A stretch of DNA of 64,000 nt. Origin: Ambrosia x helenae (lineage: Eukaryota > Streptophyta > Magnoliopsida > Asterales > Asteraceae). Positions 54,806-64,000 of the stretch are shown piece by piece. The notes beneath the pieces were generated by a model, which saw only the letters and a program-made list of their open reading frames with translations, did no database searches and had not been told where the DNA came from. The DNA is taken from assembly GCA_030844895.1 (NCBI GenBank), contig CM061227.1, forward strand, positions 76,434,575-76,498,574, written 5' to 3'. Position 1 is the stretch's first letter. The number at the start of each line of letters is the position of its first letter. A program made the translations under genes and the position numbers.

Positions 54806-55117
54806 TTAAAATGATTTGAGAAATTTGATCTTCATTTCCATTGAACACCTCAAAAGTGCAATGGATTTAGTAAGCTCTTCGACAAGATTCGTATATCTTT
54901 GTTTTGCATCAATCATGAACATCAATGCCAATTCATGAAGACTAGAATCTGGCATCGCCTTGAGAATGTTGCAAACTTCATCTTTTCTGGAAATGCGTTC
55001 ATGGACATTATTCAAATCATCCGTCAAAACACTCTCACAAGAATGATCCTTGATGATTTGTTCTTCAATCCTCTTAATAAAAAGGGATCTTGTAGAGGAT
55101 GATGATGGAGAAGACAT
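54806..55117 (-). CDS. MULE small gene C, unknown helical protein (103 aa)
   Basis: The start at 55117 (MSSPSSSSTRSLFIKRIEEQ) is preferred because the upstream 32 in-frame residues are hydrophobic AT-rich translation of untranslated sequence. Predicted mostly helical, with EVCNILKAMPDSSLHELALM and a Leu/Lys-rich end. It lies tail-to-tail with the protease gene (54478) and head-to-head with gene B. AAAACGC motifs flank it on both sides. A weak shared pattern with gene B (P-x-S-S-x3-E-x-A-L-x3-I) hints at distant paralogy. No known domain, no intron, no disruption. Confidence 0.5.
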   Translation of the reverse strand: MSSPSSSSTRSLFIKRIEEQIIKDHSCESVLTDDLNNVHERISRKDEVCNILKAMPDSSLHELALMFMIDAKQRYTNLVEELTKSIALLRCSMEMKIKFLKSF

Positions 55118-55797
55118 TGTTATTGTAAAAATATGTTTATGGTGTAAAATCAAAATGTACATATTGATGATAATATAGAAAAAATAATATACAAAATGAC
55201 AAAATAGAATCACATGGGTTACTATACAAAAAGCAGTTGTTCTGTTTGACTGTATAAAATGCTAAAACGCATTCACTAATATGCTAAAACACATGTACCA
55301 ATTTCAAAAAAATAATAATTGGTATGGACAAACACTAAATGACATTACATATTCACATGTTTTACTGTTCTTTGCATTCTTAATAATAAAAATATTTAAT
55401 TTTGTGAAAATTTATAAAAAAAAGTATGAAAATTTATAACTATGACAAACCTCTGTATTTTCATTTTATACCAATAAATGAAAAAAAAATTATTTTATTT
55501 TGCAAATTGTTAGTAAAAATTAAATACTTGTTATAATGTTCAACAACCAAAAAAATGATTGTATTTTGCAAGTTGGTATGATGTGATTGAGTTTGAATCA
55601 AAATTAAATACTGTTTATAATATTTATTAAACTCTGTACACAAAAAGCATATAGTTAAGATAACAAAACGCATTGGTTCGATTGTAACCAGTATGAAATG
55701 CATGTTGTTGTGATGTGATTGATATCTAAATAGAATTAAATGAACTATTAGTATCTTCAACTACCATATCATCAATTTATTAACCTAAAAAATTCTC

Positions 55798-55806
55798 TAT
55801 ATAAGG
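55798..55806 (+). promoter_or_regulatory. TATA box of MULE small gene B
   Basis: TATATAAGG, 66-74 bp before the ATG at 55872. Confidence 0.6.
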
Positions 55807-55871
55807 TGAACATAAAAAACAGAGCATCACAACAAAAAAACTCGTTTAAGAAAAAAACCAGTATAGCAAGA

Positions 55872-56213
55872 ATGGATAATAACATTGAGAATGCGATCAA
55901 CAATATCCAGGTGAAAACAATGATCATGGTTGATTCTTCAACAGAGGTAAGAAATGATATCAAGTCATCTTCTTCTGTTATGTTTGTTCAACAGGATGTG
56001 CTGAGGCAGGCGAAAAAAAACCTTGATGTCCATGAAATGCTACTTGGTGAACCAATATCAAGCTTCAGGGATGAAGCTTTAGAGCTGATCAAACAACAAG
56101 AAGCTTTTGATGATTTAATCTATCACAGCTTGAAGAACACAGAAGAAACCATATGGTCTAACATGGCAGGTAAAAGGAAGGGGAGGGATGAGATTTTAAA
56201 CAAAAAAGACTGA
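55872..56213 (+). CDS. MULE small gene B, unknown helical protein (113 aa)
   Basis: Uninterrupted frame from MDNNIENAINNIQVKTMIMV to a basic tail (AGKRKGRDEILNKKD). The middle is amphipathic helical (DVLRQAKKNLDVHEMLLGE, then ISSFRDEALELIKQQEAF). ATG at 55872 is chosen over the in-frame codon at 55806 because the latter overlaps the TATA box. Convergent with the transposase gene, whose stop is at 56627; the 410 bp between them contain several AAAACGC pairs. I recognise no family. Its conservation as an open frame in an otherwise partly broken element suggests recent selection. Confidence 0.55.
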   Translation: MDNNIENAINNIQVKTMIMVDSSTEVRNDIKSSSSVMFVQQDVLRQAKKNLDVHEMLLGEPISSFRDEALELIKQQEAFDDLIYHSLKNTEETIWSNMAGKRKGRDEILNKKD

Positions 56214-56626
56214 ATGGGGTTGGTGGTTTTGATCAGATGGTAGTTTTGGGTGGTTTGTGAATGTGGTGGGTGGTTTGTTGGTAGTTTTTTGGGTTTTATG
56301 TTAGTATGTTTTCTTTGATGTATAAAAATGGGGCATGGATGGTGATGTATGCCATATGTAAGGAAGTACAAAGTATTTAGCTGTGTGTACTGAATGATTA
56401 TATATACATATATATAAGTGTTTGTTAGTAAAACGCATCTAATAAAACAATAAAACGCCTTCAATAAATATGATATAAAATATGTATAATTTGTATAAAA
56501 ATTTACTAAAACGCATTCAATAATCACAAAACGCATTCATTAAAACACTATAAATCTGCATCTGTTTATAGTATACTAAAACGCATTCATTATTACTAAA
56601 ACGCAGGCATTAAAAAATAATAAAAA

Positions 56627-59600
56627 TCAGTCCTCATCCACTTGGTCTTCAACTCCTTGATGATCAACTCCTTGGTCTTCTGCATTTTCATCTTCCTCAT
56701 TCTCATCTTGTAGCATTGTGGTTTTTAACTTGTGTTTCCGACGATCATGTCCTACCTCCCCACAAATGTTACATGTTCTTTTCCTTTTACCCATACGACT
56801 TATAGCTTTTTCTTTGTTGGATTTAATTCGCTTGTGCGAACCCCGACCTTTATTTTTTATACCATTTGGCAAACGGACAATAGTATCCGCCGGCTTGTCA
56901 TACCCAAGCAAACTAGAGTATCGATCGTACTTCTTTTGAGTTGGTCTACTAAACCGACGTTCGTCCACCTTGTTGATCATTTCTTTCATTTGCTCGTTGA
57001 CTAGCTTTAATTCCTCTAAGTCCGTGATCAAATTATTTGCAAGGTATTCACCGGCGAAAACAACTTCCCTAGCAATCTTTCTAGCTTCTTTGCTTTTGTC
57101 ATCACCAAACTCATGTAACTCAAATGAATGGTTTATCTCATTCGGGACAACATCTTTTGTCCACCTCTTCAAAATGTATTTCTTCGGGAATCTTTGAATT
57201 CTAAATGACCGAAGAACTAGAAAAATATGCCTACATAGTAAACCATATTGTTCAAACCTTTTACACGTGCATAATGTAGTGACATCATCACCATCCTTCT
57301 TGAAAAGCACCTGTAAAAAAAATTTATACTGATCTATTAAAACACATTTGAAACATTGTAAAACGCATGTATGTATATATATATTGGATCATTAAAATGG
57401 GTAAAAATGGAAACTACTAAAACGCATGTATAAAATTCATAAAACGCACTTACTTCTAGAAAACCTTGCCCATATGCTTTCGGGTCATCCACAAAGAGTT
57501 TCAAAAATTCACCACACCTTTGTGTCTAAACAGGTACCAAACTATCAAAGGCAGCATAAATCTCCTCTTGTATATCAAGGAATATAGACCTCGTAAAAAT
57601 TTGAGATGCTTCCTTCTCGATGGGAAAACTAGTCCAAAAATCAGGAATAGTGTGCCTTGAATCATGGTCGTTTTTCCTATGATTAAACCTCTGAGCTTCC
57701 ATTGAAGTCTCAAAATGGTTCAAAAACTCGACAAGCGTCAGCTGGGAATTCCCCGCTTGACAAAAAAAATGATTCTCACTCTCTGATCTAGATGTTGTCC
57801 GCATTAGACCAGACATCGGTTCATCACGGTAATATGCGGGAATCCACATTGTTCTCAAGTTAAACATATCCGTCAACGAAGTATTATCCGTAAGCTTGAA
57901 ATCATTCATCACAAGATCCCATTCAAAATCAAATTTCTCGGGACCAATTGAGTCTGTCCAAACGATGTTACAAATTCGCCGCTTGAACTCATCATCGCTG
58001 CATAATGTGCCACCAACCTAAAAATAAAAACACATCATGAAGAATATAAGACTTTATAAAGACAAATTTTAAGAAGAGAAAAAAAAAAACAGTAACAAAT
58101 GACAGTAAAACGCAAGCATAAAGTGACAAAACGCCTTTATATAAATGATGAGTAAACAAATCTTAACACAGACAGTAAAACGCATGCATGTAGGTAGTAA
58201 AACGCATTAAGAACTTTTAGAGTACTTGCCTTATCAGACACCTTTTTCATAATGTGCCACATGCACAACCTATGCCTGCTTGTATCATTTACCTTCTGAA
58301 TTGCATTCTTCATTGCCGGATCTTGATCAGTGACTACAACTTTTGGTTTCTTACCAAAGGATTTTACAAAAACTCCCAATAACCAGGTATACGATTCTGT
58401 TGTCTCCGAAGACAACAATCCAGCCCCGAGAGTTACATTTCTACAATGATTGTCAATTCCTGTAAAAGGAACAAAAACCATTTTGTACCTGTAAAAAGAA
58501 ACATGTGACAGTTTAGCATTCTAAAAATGATGATGAAGGTTACTAAAATAGGTTAAAAAATGGACATACTTGTTTGTGTTAAAAGTTGCATCGAAAGATA
58601 TGACATCGCCAAACTCCATGTAGTTCCTTTTACACAAAGCATCAGCCCAAAACAGACCAGTGAGGGCATTCTTATCATCAACCGAGTACTCAAATGAATA
58701 ATCAGGAAGATACTTTTTCTTATCCTTCAACCTCGAAACTATCATGTCGGCGTCATGCTCACCAATAAAAGAGTTCAAGCCACCCTTAAAGTTCTTACAA
58801 TCAACTGCAGTTGCACCAACGTTCTCGAACCCGCCATATTTTGTCCTCATCACATTTAAAGCTTTAATAGGTCCCATGTTTAATGAAGACAATTCACATA
58901 TCATTTCCTCCTGAATGTGTGTAAGCTTTCTATTGCCTGCTAACAGGTGAATATCCTCAGACGAAACCAACGGATGATTATGTCCTTCTACAAATTCACA
59001 TACCTTAAACTCTTTTCCATTTTCTGATCCAAATCTAATAAAAGCCTTACATCCTGTACGGATTGAAGGTCTTTTCCTTTGTTTAACTTTTTTATTGTCA
59101 TTCACCGAACCTAATTTTTGTGGCTTCCCACCCTCTTTGTAGCAAACAACATATTTGATATGAAGAACATTCATATGAACATATGAGGTACTCTTCCTAG
59201 CTGTAAATCCAGAAGCCTTGGCATACTTCTGATAAAACTCAAAAGCATGATCCATACTTGGGAAGACCATATCAACTTCTGGTTTCAATGAAGATGGAAC
59301 ATCAGGTATGTATATTTGAGTTTGATCATCAATTGGAACATCTTTGTTACATAGATCTGGCATACAAGAAACATGATAAAACACCATAAAAACTTTTTAT
59401 TTAATGTATTCATAAAACAACAAAAAAGGATCTCAAAACGCATGTTAAAACATAATAAAACGCATTTGAATCTTATCAATAACATAATATCACCAGATAC
59501 ATCAAAACGCATGTTAAAACATATTAAAACGCATTTGAATGTTATCCTAAACATAATATCACCAGATACATCAAAACGCATGTATAAAACATACTAAAAC

Positions 59601-60021
59601 GCATTTAGAAATGTTATCAATACGATCATACAACCAGTTACATTAAAACGCATGTTACTAATCCTAAAACGCAAATGATTATCTTCAAATCCACAAAACA
59701 TCAAAAAATACCTTGCATCCTTCTGTGTTCAACCATGAAATCAAATCTCTCACCAATATGTTCATCAGTGTTGTTTACATCTTCATGTATAATATCTACA
59801 TAAAAAATTTTAATGGAATGCTCAACCTCTGTTTTCATCACTGATCTAAAAAAACTTCAAAACAGTAGAAACTAACCTTCAAAATTGAGATTATGAGGAT
59901 CAACAACTTCATGTTCTTCATCGAATAAGAATTCAGGTTCATTGTTTAGATCTGAAAACACAAATTAAGAGTAAGATCACGATTAATTGAAAACAATAAA
60001 AACAGAGTACATACCGAACAT
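56627..60021 (-). CDS. MULE transposase (FAR1 DNA-binding, MULE catalytic, SWIM), seven exons, one nonsense codon
   Basis: Exons (minus): 60021-60015, 59951-59877, 59795-59712, 59356-58570, 58488-58230, 58017-57454 and 57310-56627. The sum is 2,460 nt, exactly 820 codons, with phases consistent throughout. One intron uses a GC donor (GCAAGT at 58229). Order: acidic N-terminus (MFDLNNEPEF), FAR1-type zinc region (FYQKYAKASGFTARKS, GCKAFIRF, GHNHPL), MULE transposase domain with SFDATFNTN (first Asp), VVTDQDPAM (second Asp), HRLCMWHI, and SESENHF (Glu). Then the SWIM finger CTCKRFEQYGLLCRHI and a C-terminal knuckle CNICGEVGHDRRKH. A TAG at 57526-57528 interrupts exon 6 after the catalytic Glu and before SWIM. 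Apart from that it is intact. It cuts the TIRs and moves the element. Confidence 0.9.
59435..59680. repeat. Transposase-gene intron: ~69-bp tandem repeat carrying AAAACGC pairs
   Basis: Motif pairs at 59435/59457, 59504/59526, 59573/59596 and 59645/59666; repeat period 69, 69, 72 bp, in the intron between exons 3 and 4. Confidence 0.95.
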
Positions 60022-60267
60022 GGTGAAGAACTCGGCAAATTGATTATGATTTTCGTAAAAAATTTGAACCAGTGATCGACTATGATTGTAGATTTTTGAA
60101 TATGGTAAGAATTGATAATCGTATATTATGGAATCAGTTATGAAATTTGAAATATTGATGAACGATAAAACAGGGATTTGATAATAAACGTGATTAATTG
60201 ATATGTCCAATTGACTATGCTACCCCTCTAATCAGTTATAGAGTTATAACAGACAAGTTCCACGTGG

Positions 60268-60327
60268 CATCATTTTGTGGCTTCCTACACTTTGTAGGAT
60301 AAGAGACTTTGTACCCTACACTTTCTC
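60268..60327. repeat. Right TIR of the MULE
   Basis: Read inverted from 60327: GAGAAAGTGTAGG, GTACAAAGTCTCTTAT, CCTACAAAGTGTAGGAAG. Confidence 0.9.
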
Positions 60328-60337
60328 GGTTACTTTA

Positions 60338-60860
60338 AATAAATAATTGATGGATACAGTTTCAAATGCATACCTGTAAAGATCTCACACCAGGAGTCTC
60401 ATACCAGCCTAATAAGAAGATAAAATTGTCTCATTCTGAAGAGTCCATCCAACCTAAAATACCTTCCCCATATGGTGTCAATTGTCAAAATATAACAATT
60501 CAACTGAACAAAACAAATGGACATGAACTGATTTAGTTCATTTAACATTTATAAGTTAATAGACATACAAACATACACAAAAATAAACAATATGTATAAA
60601 CAACATTCCATCCAAAAAGTACTACAAAGACCAAAAGCCTAAAATCATGTATACATTAATCATTTGATGATTAACATACCATGAAGATATCTCTATTTAA
60701 AATTGACTCCTCGTTAATAAGCATACAAACTAATCAACCATCATATCCTTTCGATTTGTAAAACGCTTACCAAAAGTTAAATCTTATTTTATTCAATCGA
60801 TAGCCAAATATTCACGAAAACATTCAAGTACCAAAAGTACTACAAAATATGTATAATAAA
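60338..60860. other. Between the MULE and Copia-2, no gene seen
   Basis: AT-rich with short frames only. The original context of the MULE target site. Confidence 0.6.
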
Positions 60861-61546
60861 CAATAGGACAAAAAAGATTGGTGAAACCACTTTTGTAAAC
60901 CTTAGTCTAATTCACTTCTGCAAAATATCCTAAGTATAGAACTACTGAAGAAAGAAGGCTAAAGTACTGAAGAAGGATTCAACAAATACTGAAGAAGAAG
61001 TATCAGAAGTTCTGAAGTCTAACCAGACAGTTCACTGAAGACCTACTGAAGACAAACTACTCATCAGTAGTTTGCCATTCACCAGCTCTTGTTCAAGAAT
61101 CTTTTTAACCGACTTATGTTTTAGTATTTTATTAGTTTATTATTACTTTATCTTTTTGTACAAGTTCTAAGAATGCAACTTGTTGCAACTTGTTACTGAC
61201 TTACTTTTAGCAAGGTGCATGTATATGTAAAGTCTATAAATAGATGGGTTCATCCCCTCTGTTTTAGACATTGGTTTTGATTAATACAGAAATCCTTCAA
61301 AGCTTATTATTGTTCTTATTGTTCTTTCTATTTCATTTACTGAGAATCTGTTTAAGTATTCATTCTCATTCATTACTTAGATTCTCATAAATACTTGTCT
61401 TTAGCTTTCAAACATCCAGGGGGAGTAATAACTCCTGTTGATAGTGTAACTTTACTTATCATTCCGCTGTGCAAATCTGATTGAACTTGCTAAACACATA
61501 AGTGTTCACTAGCAAGCAATACATCAAGAGCATTACTGATCCAACA
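60861..61546 (+). repeat. 5' LTR of Copia-2 (~686 bp)
   Basis: Aligns with the Copia-1 LTR from its start (AGGACAAAAAAGATTGGTGA against AGGACAAAGAGGATTGGTGA) to GATCCAACA. The first three bases read CAA instead of TGT. TATAAATA at 61235-61242. Confidence 0.85.
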
Positions 61547-61548
61547 AT

Positions 61549-61560
61549 TGGTATCAGAGC
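61549..61560 (+). other. Primer-binding site of Copia-2
   Basis: TGGTATCAGAGC, complementary to the initiator tRNA-Met 3' end, two bases after the LTR. Confidence 0.95.
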
Positions 61561-61701
61561 ACTAGTTTATCTGATCACATATCAATCTAACACATTGAGA
61601 ATCAGACACAGGCTCTTATTGATATTCAATAAAGGATTAAAAGTTCACTTTTATCAACATCCATCACTTAAGAGATATTTGACAAATGAATACTCTTTAA
61701 A

Positions 61702-62529
61702 ATGGATCCTCATATTACTGGTTCTGCCAATAAACCTGCTATGCTAGTAAGAAATGAATACAATATATGGCAAAGGAGAATGGCACATACATTATCACAG
61801 ACCAACACTGGTTGCTGGAAATCTGTGATATATGGTCCTCACAAACCAGTAAATATCAATCTTGAAACTAAAGAAGAAATACCAAAAGACCCAAAAGACA
61901 ATACAAATGATGATTTCCTAAAACTTAAGCTTGATGCTAAAGCTTTCTCTATGTTGGCAATGACACTCCCAAATGAAATCTACTCTGGCCTATTACATTG
62001 TGATAGTGCCAAAGAGCTTTGGGACTGCCTCAAAGAACAGTTTGGAGGAACTGAAGAGGTGATTGCCAACACCAGAGAAATCCTGGCTCAACAATGTGAA
62101 ACTTTTGCTCACATAAATGGGGAAACTTTAACTCAACAATTTGAAAGATTCTCCTCATTAATATCTGAGCTAAAATTAAATGGTCAGACCTATACAACTG
62201 TATCTATGCTTCATAGATTTTTAAGGTCTTTACCAGAAAAATGGGAAACATATTCTATAGTCTTAAGATCTTCACCAGACTTTAGCTCCCCCACTCTTAC
62301 AAAATTACATGGGAGATTATTAACTTTTGAAAGAGAAATCAATCAAAAGAAGAAATTACAAAGTTCTGGTAAAACTACTGATGACTATCTACCAGGTAGT
62401 ACAACACTATTGGGACAAGATTCACCTACTTGTTCAAATAGTTTTGGATCTTTTGACCACATTGACATAACTGCTGGGATCTCATCTGAAAGATCATTCC
62501 CAGGTTATGACAATGAAGAAAACAGTTAA
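61702..62529 (+). pseudogene. Copia-2 gag, N-terminal part
   Basis: Begins MDPHITGSANKPAMLVRNEY and follows Copia-1 gag closely through the UBN2-type domain (ELWDCLKEQFGG, LRSLPEKWETY). It ends at a stop at 62529 where Copia-1 remains open. Between 62530 and 62738 the equivalent sequence continues with indels and stops. Confidence 0.9.
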
Positions 62530-62738
62530 ACTGATGATAACATGTGTTTCATCATGGAGATTTAAAAAATTTCAGCAATGATGACTTAGAAGAAATGGAC
62601 ATTTTACACCAACTGGCCATGTAAAGTATCAAAACAAACAAATTTTACAAAAGGTCAGGAAGGAAATTTCCAGGACTTAACAGTTCTACAAAAATTGGTT
62701 TTGATAAATCTAAACTTAGATGTCACAAGTGTCAGAAG

Positions 62739-63872
62739 TTGGGACACTTTGCTAGAGAGTGTAGAAGCTCTAGCTACAACCAATCTCAGTCTGGAAATCT
62801 GTATAACCCTAGTTATAATAGGAATAATGGAACACAGGGGAGTGCACAATTTGTACAGGCACAAGCTCCACAAATCCAATATGTGCCACAAGTACAATAT
62901 GTACAGATGCCTGCTCAACAGATGCAGAGCCAACAATCAATCCCTCCCATTGCAGCTGCTCAACAACCTCCACAGACTCAGCAACCCTCACAACATAGCT
63001 TGTTCACCTCAGGGTATGTTGACTGGAGCAGTCTTCCTTTTGACACCACAGAGTGTAATCCTGATGCAGACAACAAAATGTTTGACATCAACTGGGGAGA
63101 ACCTGACAATGGCAGAAAGAATTTTGCCTTAATGACATTTGAGGGTTGCACCTCAAAATCTGCCCTGTCTCAGGTATCAAAAGAATCTTTAACAAAACTT
63201 TGTTCAACTTCATGTAAAGAATCTTTTGCTCTTATAAGAGAGACCAATGTGCACTTACAAGGCAAAGCAAATGACTCTGAGAGAAAATTCACTCAGATGA
63301 AATGTGATTTGGAAAGAAAACTTGCTGCAAAAACAAAAGATAATTCTAAATTAACTAACAATGCTATTGAAACCCAAGCACAACTTAAAATAATGATAGA
63401 TGACCTAGGAAATGTCAGAAAAGAGCTTGCTGACACCAAGGTTACTTGTGAAAAATGGGTAGAATCTTGTAAGGGGTACCAACTGCTTCTAAACAAACAA
63501 AGTGCTTCAAATGTTAGGTTTGGCATAGGGTACAATCACACTGAAACACCAACAGATTTTTCCCCCAAAACTACTGAAGATGGGAGAAAAATTGTTTTAG
63601 GTGAAACTTCTGAAGAGAAAGAATGCACATCTTTCCATGAAAACTTTCTAAAAACTCACAAAGAAAGTTCTTCAAAAGTACTGATAAAATCTGACTTTAA
63701 GCCATCTGTAGTTTCATCTACATCAGGAGTTGAGAACCTGAAAACTACTGATGACCTAAAACCAATCAAGACAGTCAGAAACTTACCTTTAAATGAAAAA
63801 GAAAAGGCAAAAGAATGTGAAATCTGTGGTCTGTTCAACCACAAGACACAATTTTGTAGATATAGAAAATGA
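62739..63872 (+). pseudogene. Copia-2 gag, zinc-knuckle and C-terminal part
   Basis: In a different frame from 61702. A CCHC knuckle lies just upstream and at the start (C-x2-C, then GHFAREC), followed by a Gln/Pro-rich stretch and then sequence absent from Copia-1: a Lys/Thr-rich, probably coiled-coil segment (FTQMKCDLERKLAAKTKDN, IMIDDLGNVRKELADTKV) and a second Cys/His cluster CEICGLFNHKTQFC at the end. Frame breaks mean this gag is not functional as is. Confidence 0.85.
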
Positions 63873-64000
63873 ATTCAGTACAACAAGAAAATTTCACAAC
63901 TGGTTGTGGGAAAACAAATAAAAAATGACTTTAAAGAAACTTTTTCTCCCAGGAAACAACAACCAGTAAACACCTTTTCTCAGAAAAAGATAAAATCTCA

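Larger units (their letters stand above)
49562..60327. mobile_element. 10.8-kb Mutator-like element (MULE) carrying Ulp1 protease, transposase and two small genes
   Basis: Flanked by GGTTACTTTA (49552-49561 and 60328-60337), a 9-10-bp duplication as expected for MULEs. TIRs begin GAG and share GTACAAAGTCT.CTTA.CCTACAAAGTGTA.GAAG after a diverged 10-bp stretch (left 49562-49615; right inverted from 60327). Genes: Ulp1-type (+), small unknown C (-), small unknown B (+), transposase (-). Non-coding DNA throughout carries AAAACGC motifs. MULEs with captured Ulp1-like genes are known in plants (Kaonashi-type, and VANDAL with VANC). The transposase has one nonsense codon and the protease several frame breaks, so this copy is probably recently inactivated. 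Confidence 0.95.
60861..64000 (+). mobile_element. Copia-2: Ty1/copia element, 5' part, running out of the window
   Basis: Same family as Copia-1 but on the plus strand: LTR, tRNA-Met primer site and a gag more complete than in Copia-1. Pol should follow beyond 64000. Confidence 0.9.

Noticed and set aside
1..64000. tRNA, rRNA or other conserved structural RNA genes
   Set aside because: I scanned for tRNA A/B-box words and rRNA-like blocks and saw none convincing; only primer-binding sites matching tRNA 3' ends were found.

Overview
The window reads as a repeat-dense intergenic stretch of a flowering-plant nuclear genome. The evidence is plant L1- and RTE-type LINEs, a Tat-lineage Ty3/gypsy element, UBN2-gag Ty1/copia elements, PIF/Harbinger, hAT and Helitron elements, a FAR1/SWIM-type Mutator-like element (MULE), and short U2-type introns. 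A eudicot, possibly Asteraceae, is my guess from the style of the long LTRs; nothing in the window proves it. I found no intact ordinary host gene. The only recognisable host-derived coding sequence is one captured exon of an ORMDL (ORM1-like) gene.

Layout: (1) 119-6488 is a terminal-inverted-repeat element in a (TA)n tract (TA-1). It carries the ORMDL exon and is split by a 3.8-kb solo LTR (2101-5927), which contains an RTE LINE end. (2) 6522-18346 is a probable non-autonomous Helitron in the next (TA)n tract. Inside it are a truncated copia element, an L1 with a 17-bp target duplication, and two abutting PIF/Harbinger elements, one with an apparently intact Myb/SANT-like gene. (3) 18381-22223 is a second (TA)n-flanked element (TA-2) with a small zinc-knuckle gene and arrays of a CACATGTG palindrome. 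A third related terminus, a hAT element and degenerate repeats follow, to about 26.3 kb. (4) 26421-45914 is a young Tat-lineage retrotransposon on the minus strand. It has gag-pol with two in-frame TAG stops, two antisense genes with their own TATA boxes and an 88-bp tandem array. Its left LTR is split by a solo LTR that is itself split by another solo LTR; each insertion has an exact 5-bp target duplication. (5) 45915-49551 holds LTR-related AT-rich repeats, a head-to-tail Helitron junction and an L1 fragment. (6) 49562-60327 is a 10.8-kb MULE with a 10-bp target duplication and four genes: a Ulp1-type protease, two small unknown proteins and a FAR1/SWIM transposase. (7) From 60861 to the window end is the 5' part of a second copia element of the same family as the one near 10 kb.

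The most interesting system is the 10.8-kb MULE. Its introns and intergenic spacers carry more than 50 copies of the heptamer AAAACGC. Many are paired 20-23 bp apart, about two DNA turns. In intron 1 of the protease gene they lie in the opposite orientation at about 32-bp spacing. TA-2 has a parallel architecture with the palindrome CACATGTG concentrated in an intron of its small gene. The layout resembles what is known of Arabidopsis VANDAL MULEs, whose element-encoded VANC proteins recognise short repeated motifs in the element's own non-coding DNA and relieve silencing. That functional reading is inference; the repeats and their spacing are seen directly.
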